Assembly (NCBI RefSeq): GCF_000518805.1
Contig: NZ_JAEH01000005.1
Coordinates: 105,652 to 169,651, forward strand
Source of the DNA: Shewanella waksmanii ATCC BAA-643
GTDB taxonomy: Bacteria > Pseudomonadota > Gammaproteobacteria > Enterobacterales > Shewanellaceae
Length of the DNA stretch: 64,000 nt
Direction of reading: 5' to 3'
Shown: positions 9,178 through 18,460 of the stretch, piece after piece
How the letters are laid out: every line of letters begins with the position of its first letter
How positions within the stretch are numbered: the stretch's first letter is position 1
Notes under the pieces: model-generated
Databases searched by the model: none
The model's input: the letters and a program-made list of their open reading frames with translations, nothing else
Told to the model about the DNA's origin: nothing
Made by a program: the position numbers and the translations under genes

Positions 9178-9651
9178 TTACAGAGTAGCGAGCAAGGTTT
9201 CAGCTTTACTGGCCTCAAAGGTTTTCGGCGCTTCAATATTCAAAGTTGTCACCACACCATTATCGATAATCATCGCATAGCGCTGCGAACGTAAACCACC
9301 GAATCCGCCAGTATCCATTTCAAGCCCAAGTAACTGAGTAAAACTACCATCACCATCTGCGAGCATCATCAGCGCCTCAGCATTGTGTTGCTGACCCCAC
9401 ACTTTCATAACAAAGGCGTCGTTGACCGATACGCATGCGATAATGTCCACACCTTGCTGTTTAAATACATCGGCGCTGACCACATAACCGGGCAAATGGG
9501 CTTCTGAGCAAGTTGGCGTAAATGCGCCAGGTACAGCAAAAAGTACCACTTTTTTATTGGCAAATAGCTCATCGGTTTTGTGATTAAGCATACCTTCATC
9601 GGTAAGTTCACTGAGTACGCCGCTGGGTAATGTTTGACCTTGTTCTATCAT
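9178..9651 (-). CDS. peroxiredoxin, Prx5 (AhpC/TSA) type
   Basis: A 157-residue thiol peroxidase of the Prx5 subfamily. The active-site stretch FAVPGAFTPTCSEAHLPGY contains the peroxidatic Cys. It has no fused glutaredoxin domain, so an external reductant is needed. It reduces H2O2 and organic peroxides in the cytoplasm. The start is taken at 9651 because GGGGG lies about 10 nt upstream; ATG at 9669 (163 residues) has no visible ribosome binding site but cannot be excluded. It is encoded in the same direction as hdfR upstream. Confidence 0.88.
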   Translation of the reverse strand: MIEQGQTLPSGVLSELTDEGMLNHKTDELFANKKVVLFAVPGAFTPTCSEAHLPGYVVSADVFKQQGVDIIACVSVNDAFVMKVWGQQHNAEALMMLADGDGSFTQLLGLEMDTGGFGGLRSQRYAMIIDNGVVTTLNIEAPKTFEASKAETLLATL

Positions 9652-9763
9652 GTTACTGAGAGCCCCCATTGATTATTCATGGTTATTATTTTGTTAAACA
9701 ACCACTATCCTTGCACACAATAACTGGCTTTCGCAAATCAGCGCTAAGCGAAGCGTTATGCCA

Positions 9764-10651
9764 TTACTCACTACCTTCACCCGCTTGTTGCAGTACAAAT
9801 GGAGTTAATGGCTCGGTCTTATCAATTAACTTGGCCACTTGGGTAATGGCTGAAAGTGCCACTGCATCTTTACGATAGGATAAATACACTGGGCGATACC
9901 AAGGCTGCTGGCCATCGACTTCATATAACTGGCCAGACTCAATAAACGGCGCCGCGACTACCCTAGGCAAGTAGGCTGCGCCACCCTTTTCTAAAATGAA
10001 GTTCAAGGCAATTTGACCATTGGATGTGCGTAAGTAGGGCGGTGGCATCTTAGCGTGCCGCTCTGCATGCTCCGATGCGAATCGCGTGCCCCAATCAACA
10101 TAAACATAGCCTTCACTTAAAGCACTAGATTGATCTTTCTTCGCAGAGCACACCATGACCAGCTCTAACATCGCCACCTGCTGGCTGGCAATTTCATCGG
10201 ACTTCATCGGGTCAAAGCTGACACCAATATCCAAGGTACGTTCAATCTGCGCCCGCGTCATCTGATCTAAACTCAATACATCGGCGCGAAACGAATAACC
10301 CTGCAACTCTTCTGTGACCACACTCAGCCAATGCTGCAAGAAGGCATCCCAAATATTCGGCGTACCGGCAATGGTTAATTGAATGGCGTAATCTTTGGTC
10401 AACAGTAATTCAGTTTTGGCTTGCTCAAGGGTGCGTACCATATTTTGCGCATAGGGCACTAAGCGCTCGCCGGCACTGGTTAACTTAATCGCATTACGAT
10501 CGCGCACAAACAAGGTGGTATCAAAAAACGATTCAAGCTGCTTTATGCGCGCACTCACCGCCGCTTGCGTGATATAGAGGTTATCTGCAGCTCGGCCAAA
10601 GTGTTTTTCTCGCACCACTTCTAGAAAGGTTCTAAAGACTTTTATATCCAT
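9764..10651 (-). CDS. hdfR: LysR-family regulator HdfR
   Basis: A 295-residue LysR regulator. It has an N-terminal helix-turn-helix (FRTFLEVVREKHFGRAADNL, then ITQAAVSARIKQLE) and a substrate-binding-like effector domain. The sequence and its position opposite a MaoP/YifE-type gene match the hdfR-maoP arrangement of E. coli. There HdfR represses flhDC and MaoP takes part in Ori macrodomain organisation. The effector is unknown. Promoters for both genes must lie in the 300-nt gap at 10652-10960. Confidence 0.85.
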   Translation of the reverse strand: MDIKVFRTFLEVVREKHFGRAADNLYITQAAVSARIKQLESFFDTTLFVRDRNAIKLTSAGERLVPYAQNMVRTLEQAKTELLLTKDYAIQLTIAGTPNIWDAFLQHWLSVVTEELQGYSFRADVLSLDQMTRAQIERTLDIGVSFDPMKSDEIASQQVAMLELVMVCSAKKDQSSALSEGYVYVDWGTRFASEHAERHAKMPPPYLRTSNGQIALNFILEKGGAAYLPRVVAAPFIESGQLYEVDGQQPWYRPVYLSYRKDAVALSAITQVAKLIDKTEPLTPFVLQQAGEGSE

Positions 10652-10960
10652 AATTATTCCTTGCTAAACCTTGAACCCATCACCGTTAAAATTGACATAT
10701 TGACCAAGACTATTCGGGGTCGACACGTCGCCCAAATAGCCCCTTATTTACTTCCCATAGCCACTCGGCAAACGATCGCCTTTGCAGCGGTTGCCGCCTA
10801 GCAGACTAACAAACAAGTTTTGTTGTGACGATAGAAATTTTTCGTTTTCTTTTTAAGCAGTTTAACACTAACTTTCGCCCCACGAACTACCCCATAAACG
10901 GTTTAGGATTTATCACAAAAATTTGTGACTAATATCTTTTTAATCAAAAGGATGAATAAC
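10652..10960. other. hdfR-maoP divergent intergenic region
   Basis: A 309-nt non-coding gap between the divergent genes. In E. coli the maoS cis site of the Ori macrodomain lies in the corresponding gap. I could not identify a maoS copy by eye. The right half is AT-rich and probably contains the maoP promoter. Confidence 0.4.
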
Positions 10961-11305
10961 GTGAGCAACCTTAAGTTTAGACTCAGTGCCAGCCATTTTT
11001 ATGACGATGCGAATTTTCCAAGAGGATTCAATCGTTGCGGGGAGTTCACTCGAGTGCAAGCAGAGCTACTGACACTGTACGGTTTAAATATGCGCGCACT
11101 GGCTGCCGGCATGTTACTGGCAGAGAACGAAGAAGAGCAACACTTTATCAATGTAGTTAACGGCATTGAAGCCGCCAATACCTTGATTGAATTTACTTGG
11201 TTGAAATACATGAGTTTAGTCACCACACCAAAGCGATTCTTCTCTTTGTCCGGTGAGCGGAACTTAAGCAAGCAGCCCGCACTCATGCCAAGCAGTGAAT
11301 ATTAG
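10961..11305 (+). CDS. maoP: macrodomain Ori protein MaoP (YifE/DUF413 family)
   Basis: A 114-residue protein with the DUF413 pattern: [19 protein letters not shown], a central [10 protein letters not shown] and a C-terminal [19 protein letters not shown], close to E. coli MaoP. GTG at 10961 is chosen because AAGGA lies 8 nt before it; ATG at 10952 overlaps that ribosome site. In E. coli MaoP acts with the maoS site on chromosome organisation around oriC. Its stop is 46 nt before rimK. Confidence 0.85.
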   Translation: MSNLKFRLSASHFYDDANFPRGFNRCGEFTRVQAELLTLYGLNMRALAAGMLLAENEEEQHFINVVNGIEAANTLIEFTWLKYMSLVTTPKRFFSLSGERNLSKQPALMPSSEY

Positions 11306-11351
11306 CAACATTAAATTAATTGAAATTTTTGACAACACAAGGCCAACTACA

Positions 11352-12257
11352 ATGCGTATAGCAATCCTATCAAGAGACGCAAACCTCTACTCTACTCGCC
11401 GCCTACAAGAAGCGGGCGAAGCCCGTGGGCACCAAGTAGATATTATTGATACCTTGCATTGTTATATGGACATCACTAGCAGCAACCCAACAGTGCGTTA
11501 CATGGGTGAAGTATTGCCACAATATGATGCGGTGATTCCACGTATTGGATCATCTATCACCTTTTACGGCACCGCTGTCGTGCGCCAGTTTGAGATGATG
11601 GGGACCTTTTGTGTCAACGAATCTGTCGCAATCAGCCGCTCACGCGACAAGCTGCGCTCTTTGCAGCTACTGTCTCGTAAAGGTATTGGCTTGCCTAGAA
11701 CAGGGTTTGCCAGCCGGCCAGATAAGATTCAAGATTTGATTAAAAACGTCGGCGGCGCGCCGTTAGTCATCAAGTTACTTGAAGGTACCCAAGGTATTGG
11801 CGTGGTACTGGCTGAAACCAATAAAGCGGCAGAAAGCGTGATTGAAGCGTTTATGGGACTAAAAGCCAATATTTTGGTGCAAGAGTTTATTGAAGAAGCC
11901 GGCGGCGCTGATATTCGCTGCTTGGTGGTAGGCGATAAAGTCGTCGCGGCGATGAAACGCCAAGCCGCTGAAGGCGAGTTCCGTTCTAACCTTCACCGTG
12001 GTGGCAGTGCTCAGTTAGTGCGCTTAACCAAAGAGGAGCGCGCAACGGCAGTCAATGCTGCAAAAGCGATGGGGCTAAATTTATGTGGCGTGGACATTTT
12101 GCAGTCTAACAATGGTCCTGTGGTGATGGAGGTGAACTCCTCACCGGGTCTTGAAGGCATTGAAATGGCCACCAATAAAGATGTGGCTGACTTGGTGTTT
12201 CAGTTCATTGAAAAACATGCCAAGCCCAATGCCAATAAAACGCGAGGCAAAGGCTAA
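11352..12257 (+). CDS. rimK: RimK, ATP-grasp alpha-L-glutamate ligase
   Basis: A 301-residue ATP-grasp ligase beginning [18 protein letters not shown], the usual RimK start; an upstream in-frame extension is ignored. It has the ATP-binding [17 protein letters not shown], the [20 protein letters not shown] strand and the metal-binding [14 protein letters not shown]. In E. coli it adds glutamates to the C-terminus of ribosomal protein S6. The next gene overlaps its stop (TAATG), and the three-gene block 11352-13770 looks like an operon for adding, and perhaps removing, such tails. Confidence 0.93.
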   Translation: MRIAILSRDANLYSTRRLQEAGEARGHQVDIIDTLHCYMDITSSNPTVRYMGEVLPQYDAVIPRIGSSITFYGTAVVRQFEMMGTFCVNESVAISRSRDKLRSLQLLSRKGIGLPRTGFASRPDKIQDLIKNVGGAPLVIKLLEGTQGIGVVLAETNKAAESVIEAFMGLKANILVQEFIEEAGGADIRCLVVGDKVVAAMKRQAAEGEFRSNLHRGGSAQLVRLTKEERATAVNAAKAMGLNLCGVDILQSNNGPVVMEVNSSPGLEGIEMATNKDVADLVFQFIEKHAKPNANKTRGKG

Positions 12258-13285
12258 TGCCAAACATTTTGACCATCGGCGGGGTGAATATTGCCCCCGG
12301 GCAACAGTTGCAACTGCAATTGCCGGTTTCAAGACTGTATACCGACACCCAAATGTCGCTGCCGGTGCATGTGATCCGGGCTAAAAAGCCCGGTCCAACG
12401 GTGTTTGTTAGCGCGGCTGTACACGGAGATGAGCTCAATGGTATTGAGATCACTCGCCGCTTAATTGCGCAAAATCTCAAGCTCAGCCGTGGCAGCTTGA
12501 TTATTGTGCCTATGGTGAATGTGTATGGTGTGCTCAACCAAAGCCGATATATGCCCGATAGACGCGATTTGAACCGCTGCTTTCCAGGCAGCGCCAAAGG
12601 CACACCGGCTGGACGTTTAGCGCATATTTTCTTAAATGAAATCGTTAAACACTGTGACTATGGCATTGATTTACATACCGGTGCGATTCATCGCTCAAAC
12701 TTGCCGCAAATTCGCGCTAATTTGAAAGATGAGCAAACCTTAGCACTTGCCGAAGCTTTTGGCGTGCCGGTGCTGTTGAACGCTAACTTGCGCGATGGCT
12801 CACTGCGCGAATCTGCGGTCAATAATGGCGCACGAATCTTGCTTTATGAAGCCGGAGAAGCGCTACGCTTTGATGAACTGTCGATTCAAACCGGCATTAA
12901 AGGCGTATTGAATGTGTTATCGACTTTGACCATGATTCGAAAGCGCAGCAGTAAACGGAAAATTGCGCCGTTTGTGGCTTATCGCAGTGACTGGACCCGC
13001 GCCGGTGCCAGCGGTTTTGTGCACGACTTTGTCGAGCTGGGCCAACAAGTGGAAAAAGGGGCGGTATTATCCCAGATAAACAGTCCGTTAGGCCGAGTGA
13101 TTGCCGAGGTGGTTTCCCATCGCGCTGGCATTATTATTGGCAAACAGAACATACCATTAGTGCAAGAAGGCGATGCCATGTTCCATATCGCCTACTTTGG
13201 TGATGCCGACGATGAAGTCGCCGAGCATATTGAAACTATGCAAGAGCAAGTACAACCCGTGAGTGCAGCCATGCCGATGCTTTAA
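12257..13285 (+). CDS. M14-like succinylglutamate desuccinylase/aspartoacylase-family protein
   Basis: A 342-residue zinc-carboxypeptidase-fold protein. It has the metal-binding HGDE in SAAVHGDELNGIE, the substrate-binding NRCFPG and the third ligand in IDLHTGAIHR. It starts inside the rimK stop codon, so the two are translationally coupled. The family cleaves amide or peptide bonds at carboxyl ends. The operon context suggests it acts on glutamate tails or a related metabolite, but that is inference. The C-terminal 70 residues resemble a lipoyl/barrel-sandwich domain (EKGAVLSQINSPLGRVIAEV), as in other members. Confidence 0.85.
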   Translation: MPNILTIGGVNIAPGQQLQLQLPVSRLYTDTQMSLPVHVIRAKKPGPTVFVSAAVHGDELNGIEITRRLIAQNLKLSRGSLIIVPMVNVYGVLNQSRYMPDRRDLNRCFPGSAKGTPAGRLAHIFLNEIVKHCDYGIDLHTGAIHRSNLPQIRANLKDEQTLALAEAFGVPVLLNANLRDGSLRESAVNNGARILLYEAGEALRFDELSIQTGIKGVLNVLSTLTMIRKRSSKRKIAPFVAYRSDWTRAGASGFVHDFVELGQQVEKGAVLSQINSPLGRVIAEVVSHRAGIIIGKQNIPLVQEGDAMFHIAYFGDADDEVAEHIETMQEQVQPVSAAMPML

Positions 13286-13329
13286 GTGGCATATGGCATG
13301 ATTTACCGCATACACAGTGAGATAGAGAA

Positions 13330-13770
13330 ATGACCAGCAACAGAATGATCATTGGTAACTTAGAAACCTGTCACCTACCTGACTTAGGGATTCACGACCT
13401 TCATGTCAGAGTAGATACCGGCGCAAAAACTTCGGCACTGCATGTCGACAACTTACGCCAGCTAAAGGTCAATGGTAAGCCGTATGTCGAGTTTGATTTG
13501 CACCCAGATGTGTACAACCTTGAACAAACGGTGCGTTGCCAAGCGCAGTTGCATGACTCTAGACGTATTAAGTCATCTAACGGTGAGGTTGAGCAACGCT
13601 GCGTGATTCAAACCACGATTCAGCTGGGCGAACAAAAATGGCTAATTGAAGTGACGCTGAGCAATCGCAAAGATATGAGCTATTTAATGCTACTTGGCAG
13701 ACAAGCCATGGGTGAACGAGTATATGTTGACCCAGCAGCAACATATTTAGTCAGTGGCGATAGCGAATAA
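13330..13770 (+). CDS. retropepsin-like aspartic peptidase (RimB/RloA2-type, DUF785)
   Basis: A 146-residue protein with the aspartic-protease signature VDTGAKTSALH, typical of the ATP-dependent zinc protease (DUF785) family. In Pseudomonas a related protein, RimB, is encoded with RimK and modulates its activity. RBS is GAGA before ATG. It lies 44 nt after the M14 gene. A regulatory or proteolytic role on RimK or its products is inference from position. Confidence 0.8.
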   Translation: MTSNRMIIGNLETCHLPDLGIHDLHVRVDTGAKTSALHVDNLRQLKVNGKPYVEFDLHPDVYNLEQTVRCQAQLHDSRRIKSSNGEVEQRCVIQTTIQLGEQKWLIEVTLSNRKDMSYLMLLGRQAMGERVYVDPAATYLVSGDSE

Positions 13771-13823
13771 CCCCACGCGCGCTATCTAGATATTACCCCC
13801 GATAGCGCATTGCTTACCAACAG

Positions 13824-14609
13824 CTAGCTTTTCATTGCCGCTTTGACATAAACATCAAAGCGGTTTTTCTTGGTTGCGATAATGGTGCTCGGCTTTACAC
13901 CGTCGAGATCGTCTGCATAATCTGGGCGTTTCACGACCACTCGTTTACTGGCTAGTGCCATTGCCGGGGTCAATAGCCCATCGGCATCAAGATCGGCGCC
14001 AACCAGTGACTGAAATACCCGCATCTCTTTTTTCACTTGCGCTGATTTTTCTCTATGCGGATACATAGGATCGAGGTAAACCACATCCACATCGCCACCG
14101 GTTTGCGCACCTGCATCGGTTAAGGCTTCTAAACTTGAACCATGAAAAAGCTGCATACGCTCACGCATCCAATCACCAATTTCGGCATCTTCGTAAGCAC
14201 GGCGTAATCCATCTTCAAGCAATGCTGCCACCACAGGATTGCGCTCAACCATAGTGACATAACAGCCCAGTGAAGCTAGTACAAATGCGTCTCGGCCTAG
14301 CCCTGCGGTGCCGTCAACGACCGTTGGCGTCACACCTTGTTTTAGCCCAACCGCTTTTGCAATAGCTTGGCCACGACCGCCACCAAACTTACGGCGATGG
14401 GCCACCGCACCACTGACAAAATCGACGCTAATGCCTTTTAGTTTTGGCTCGTCTCGTTTGTTTAAAATCAATTGGTCCTGTTCAAAAACCAGCTCAAAGG
14501 CCGCATCGGCATCAAAGACCAAGTTCCAGCGGGCACAAATCGCCTCCAATGAAGGATAGTGACGATTGAAGAAAATCCCAGTAGTAACAGCAGAAATAGC
14601 TTGGCTCAC
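13824..14609 (-). CDS. rsmJ: 16S rRNA (guanine-1516-N2) methyltransferase RsmJ
   Basis: A 261-residue SAM-dependent rRNA methyltransferase. The SAM-binding motif I is [19 protein letters not shown], followed by [12 protein letters not shown]. The catalytic-type DPMYP occurs in [17 protein letters not shown]. The C-terminus [17 protein letters not shown] is typical of RsmJ. It modifies 16S rRNA in the small subunit. It is convergent with the rim operon and divergent from rlmJ, another rRNA methylase. Confidence 0.93.
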   Translation of the reverse strand: MSQAISAVTTGIFFNRHYPSLEAICARWNLVFDADAAFELVFEQDQLILNKRDEPKLKGISVDFVSGAVAHRRKFGGGRGQAIAKAVGLKQGVTPTVVDGTAGLGRDAFVLASLGCYVTMVERNPVVAALLEDGLRRAYEDAEIGDWMRERMQLFHGSSLEALTDAGAQTGGDVDVVYLDPMYPHREKSAQVKKEMRVFQSLVGADLDADGLLTPAMALASKRVVVKRPDYADDLDGVKPSTIIATKKNRFDVYVKAAMKS

Positions 14610-14771
14610 GATTAGTTATCTTTGGTTGGCAAGTGAGGCCCTATTATGCCAAAAGCCTCAGCCCTTGAATATAAAATGGCTACCACCAGCATGTTTAATT
14701 TACCTCAGTGCTGATTGGCCCTATAATTTGCCTGATTAAGCACCCCAGCCCCCTACTACTTTGGAAATCCC

Positions 14772-15614
14772 ATGTTAAGTTATCGCCATGGCTACCACGC
14801 AGGCAATTACGCCGACGTACTCAAGCACACTATGTTGTTGCAAGTTCTACAGTTATTGCACAAGAAAAATAAGCCGTTGGTTTATGTCGATACCCATGCG
14901 GGCGCGGGGGGTTATTCGCTCAACGACGAATTTGCCCAAAAAACCGGTGAGTATATTGAAGGTGTTGGCAAAATCTGGACTAACAATAATTTACCCCCAG
15001 CACTGCAGCAGTATGTTGATGATATAAAGCACTTCAATGACGGCAAGGCTGAGCTTGATTTATACCCAGGTTCACCCGCTTTTGTGGATATGAACCTGCG
15101 TGAAAAAGATCGCATGGTACTGCACGAGTTACACAGCAGTGATCATCTTACTTTAGCTGAACAGTTCGCGGGTGATAGGCAAATTAAAGTCATTAAAGGG
15201 GATGGTCTAAAAGGACTCATGGCTGCCGTACCGCCTATCGAGCGCCGAGGGGTGGTATTGATCGATCCAAGCTACGAGATTAAGACCGATTACATCGATG
15301 TGGCCAAAGCGGTAATGAAAGCCCACAAGCGCTTTGCGACTGGGGTCTATATGATTTGGTATCCCGTGGTCGATCGTGCACAAACCGAAGCCATGTTCGA
15401 GCTATTAAAAAACAGTGGTATAAAAAAACAATTGCGTATTGAGCAAGCGATTCGCGCCGACAGTAATGAGTTTGGCATGACTGCCGCGGGCTTATGGGTG
15501 ATTAACCCACCTTGGCAGCTTGATGATATTGCCACACAAACCTTGAATTACCTCGACCCTATCTTAAATAAAGGTGACGGCCATATTCGCGTTGATTGGG
15601 AAGTGGGCGAGTAA
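14772..15614 (+). CDS. rlmJ: 23S rRNA (adenine-2030-N6) methyltransferase RlmJ
   Basis: A 280-residue protein starting MLSYRHGYHAGNYADVLKH, the signature RlmJ start. It has the DTHAGAGGYSL motif and the catalytic DPSYE (GVVLIDPSYEIKTDY) of N6-adenine methylases. It methylates A2030 of 23S rRNA. It is divergent from rsmJ, with a 160-nt promoter-bearing gap between them. Confidence 0.95.
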   Translation: MLSYRHGYHAGNYADVLKHTMLLQVLQLLHKKNKPLVYVDTHAGAGGYSLNDEFAQKTGEYIEGVGKIWTNNNLPPALQQYVDDIKHFNDGKAELDLYPGSPAFVDMNLREKDRMVLHELHSSDHLTLAEQFAGDRQIKVIKGDGLKGLMAAVPPIERRGVVLIDPSYEIKTDYIDVAKAVMKAHKRFATGVYMIWYPVVDRAQTEAMFELLKNSGIKKQLRIEQAIRADSNEFGMTAAGLWVINPPWQLDDIATQTLNYLDPILNKGDGHIRVDWEVGE

Positions 15615-15654
15615 CCTTTTTGACTTTGATTAAGGTGCCCATTGCAGAGGCATC

Positions 15655-16029
15655 TTAATCAAATGCTTCACACACCGTACCTTGGTGGAAAGCCATTTGC
15701 CATTGGCCGGCATTGAGTTTCCAGATTGAGCTACGCAGTGAATAGCGCGGTGCAAATTCATTGGGCTTGTGCATCTTTGCCCGGTACAGCAGTTGCGCTA
15801 CCCCTTCAGCAAGCATGCGCACTTCAAAATCACTGGTATGAAATTTGGGGCAGCTTTCTTGAGGCAGGCGACTTAATACCACTTGTTTACCGAAGCGCTG
15901 CCCTGATGCGCCAAACTCAATAAACTCATCATGAATCAATTGTCCCAGCTCAGCCACCGACGCTCTTACTTCGGCTTTAAGTAAATAGAGTTCTAATTCA
16001 ATTAATTGCCGCTTTAATCCCGCTTCCAC
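15655..16029 (-). CDS. DUF4440/NTF2-like protein
   Basis: A 124-residue protein with the NTF2-like (SnoaL/DUF4440) arrangement: an N-terminal helix, HDEFIEFGASGQRFGK, a mid region ending in strands RYSLRSSIWKLNAGQWQMAFHQGT. These proteins are small cone-shaped folds that bind ligands or catalyse varied steps, so no precise role can be assigned. The short distance to rlmJ is convergent. No operon partner is visible. Confidence 0.75.
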   Translation of the reverse strand: MEAGLKRQLIELELYLLKAEVRASVAELGQLIHDEFIEFGASGQRFGKQVVLSRLPQESCPKFHTSDFEVRMLAEGVAQLLYRAKMHKPNEFAPRYSLRSSIWKLNAGQWQMAFHQGTVCEAFD

Positions 16030-16081
16030 TGTGATGTCCCCCTACGCTACTTGCTTCAGTTAACTTAGCACGCTTTTACAC

Positions 16082-16971
16082 TTATGCCTGCAATTGTTGT
16101 CGCTTAGCGATTTGTTCGATCTCAGCGTAGAGCCACTCCATGACTGGCCCAAATGCTTGGTCACGTCGATTTACCACCCCAATTTCCACTAACAAAGGAT
16201 CCGGAATGAATTCTGTGGCGAGTGATACCACCCCGGCATACCAGTGCGAAGTCGCCACATGGTCGGGCACCAAAGCCCAGCCAACGCCGTGGCTGACTAA
16301 AGCGGTAATGTAATAGTAGCTGTCGACATACCAATGGTTTGCCGCCAGGGCTTTGGGTTGTGTATCACCAACGCGATCACGAATAACCAACTGCCGATAC
16401 TGGCTTAAATCCTTGATGGTCGGTACCGCAATCGCAGCTAATGGATGGTCCTTGGCCACAATCAAGTGATGGCGGAATTGACCGATTGACATAAATTCCA
16501 GACTATCTTGCAGCGGCTTAACATGAAACAAAATGCCTAAATCAGCCCGCCCTTCATCGACCCACTGGGCAATGTCATCTTGAGTACCATTAAAAATCGA
16601 TAAACGCAGCAACGGAAATCGGCTGGCTAAACGGGCAAATACCTGCTCAAACGCATTTAGCGGCACAGCTTCATCAATCACCACATTCAAGGCAACCTCT
16701 TCTCCGCTAGTGACCGTCAGTGCCCGCGATTGCAAACGCTGACACTGAGCTAAAACCGCTTGCGCTTCGGCAAACATTTCTCGGCCATTGGCAGTCAACT
16801 CAGGACTTTGCCACTGCGATCAAACAGCGTCACCCCAAGGTCAATCTCCAGATTGGCAACAGCAGTACTGACCCTCGACTGCGCTTTACCCAGTTTGCGT
16901 GCAGCAGCAGAGAATGACCCCTCGGTCACAGTGGTTACAAAAGCATCTAACTGTGCGATTGACCAATTCAT
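16082..16971 (-). pseudogene. LysR-family regulator with an N-terminal frameshift
   Basis: The N-terminal helix-turn-helix (MNWSIAQLDAFVTTVTEG, GSFSAAARKLGKAQSRVS) reads from 16971 to a TGA at 16795-16797. The rest, from ELTANGREMF to the stop at 16082, lies in another frame. Restoring one base at about 16802-16805 gives the usual sequence LFDRSGKVPELTANG. So one G (C on the coding strand) is missing, either a real mutation or a sequencing error. The effector domain (237 residues) is intact. It is divergent from a MATE exporter and probably its regulator. Confidence 0.85.
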
Positions 16972-16983
16972 ATCGACTCCTAA

Positions 16984-17000
16984 TATCCGCTTTTCGGATA
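16984..17000. promoter_or_regulatory. candidate LysR operator between lysR and MATE
   Basis: Inverted repeat TATCCG-CTTTT-CGGATA in the 97-nt divergent gap. A further half site TATCCGCT occurs at 17039-17046, just upstream of the MATE start. This fits a LysR autoregulatory/activation site pair. Inference from symmetry and position. Confidence 0.55.
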
Positions 17001-17068
17001 GTAACTAACTTTATCTCCTACTAACAAAGAGAGTAACCTATCCGCTCAAACATTGGCTAGAGCAAACC

Positions 17069-18460
17069 ATGAGCACAACCACAGTAGTATCAGACCCGAC
17101 TTCTCCACTAGAACAGCACAATATTAGCCGTGTTTTTTGGCGTTATGCCATCCCGTCTATTGCTGCGATGTTGGTCAATGGTGTGTATCAAATTGCCGAT
17201 GGCATTTTTATCGGCCATTACATAGGGTCTGTTGGTTTAGCTGCTATCGGAATGGCTTGGCCAGTGATTTATGTCATTGCCGGGTTGGGTTTAATGATTG
17301 GCATGGGCTCGGGTAGCTTAATTTCTATTGCACGGGGCGCTCGCTCCTCCGGTCAGCAAGCTAGCCAGATTTTATGGCATGCTTTAGCGCTAATGCTCAC
17401 CATGGGCGTACTAGGCGCCGGTTTTCTGTTGCTGTTTGCCAATGATTTAGTACTGCTACAAGGTGCGGATAGCGCTACATTGGCCATGGCCCAAGCGTAC
17501 ATTTTTCCGTTCATCTGGGGGGCGCCGATAACCATTTTGGCTGCCGCAATGCCAATACTTATTCGGAACGATGAGCAACCAAAACTTGCCACAATACTTA
17601 TGATTGTGGGCGCCAGCTTAAACATTGTGCTCGACTACGTGTTAATTGGCGTCTACGGATTAGGGCTGCAAGGGGCTGCAGTTGCGACCATTATTGCCCA
17701 ATCATGTGTCTGCCTGCTTGGACTTGGCTACTTTACTCTGCGATCTACTGCGCTATTGCCACTGCAACAAGCCCAATTTAGCTATAAACTGCTGGGACAA
17801 ATCAGTTTACTAGGCTCCTCTAGTTTGGTGATGTATTTGTATACCAGCTTTGTATTTGCTCTGCACAACCGATTATTTATGGAGTATGGCGGCACCATAA
17901 CGGTCGGCGCATTTGCCATCGTAGGTTACTTAATGGCCTTGTACTATTTGATTGCCGAGGGCATAGGAGAAGGGGTACAACCGCCGGCGAGCTATTTTTA
18001 TGGCGCTAATATGCAGGCCAAAATTAGACAGCTGATGACGCTGGCCACTAAAGTGGTGATTGGTGTGGGCATTGGCTGGATGCTCCTGCTCAATGGTATG
18101 CCGGAAATCATGATAGGCCTATTCAACAGCGACGATGCCACATTGGTTGCCGAGGCGAAAACCGGCATACGCCTGCATTTATTTGCGATGTTTTTAGATG
18201 GCTTTATTGTGCTAGCTACCATGTACTTTATGGCCGTAAACCAAGGCAGCAAAGCATTAGCAATATCAGTCGCCAACATGCTAATTCAATTGCCATTTTT
18301 ATTTTTATTGCCACAATACCTGGGCCTAACAGGCGTGTGGTTGGCACTCCCCATTTCAACGGTGCTACTTAGCTGTGTAGTTATGCCATTGGTGTGGCGT
18401 GACTTGCACCGCAATCAATCCGTGATCAATAAGGTGCAAGCTTGCACTCAGGCACACTAA
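17069..18460 (+). CDS. MATE-family multidrug efflux transporter
   Basis: A 463-residue inner-membrane protein with about 12 TM segments. The N-terminal half has VFWRYAIPSIAAMLVNGVYQIADGIFIGHYIGSVGLAAIGM, typical of the NorM/MepA group, with the pseudo-symmetrical second half from about residue 235. These proteins export cationic drugs using Na+ or H+. It is divergent from the LysR gene at 16082-16971, with a symmetric site between them. No strong ribosome site is visible before ATG. Confidence 0.9.
   Translation: MSTTTVVSDPTSPLEQHNISRVFWRYAIPSIAAMLVNGVYQIADGIFIGHYIGSVGLAAIGMAWPVIYVIAGLGLMIGMGSGSLISIARGARSSGQQASQILWHALALMLTMGVLGAGFLLLFANDLVLLQGADSATLAMAQAYIFPFIWGAPITILAAAMPILIRNDEQPKLATILMIVGASLNIVLDYVLIGVYGLGLQGAAVATIIAQSCVCLLGLGYFTLRSTALLPLQQAQFSYKLLGQISLLGSSSLVMYLYTSFVFALHNRLFMEYGGTITVGAFAIVGYLMALYYLIAEGIGEGVQPPASYFYGANMQAKIRQLMTLATKVVIGVGIGWMLLLNGMPEIMIGLFNSDDATLVAEAKTGIRLHLFAMFLDGFIVLATMYFMAVNQGSKALAISVANMLIQLPFLFLLPQYLGLTGVWLALPISTVLLSCVVMPLVWRDLHRNQSVINKVQACTQAH

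Noticed and set aside
9669..9878. 69-codon plus-strand frame over the peroxiredoxin/hdfR gap
   Set aside because: Most of it is antisense to hdfR and it has no ribosome site.
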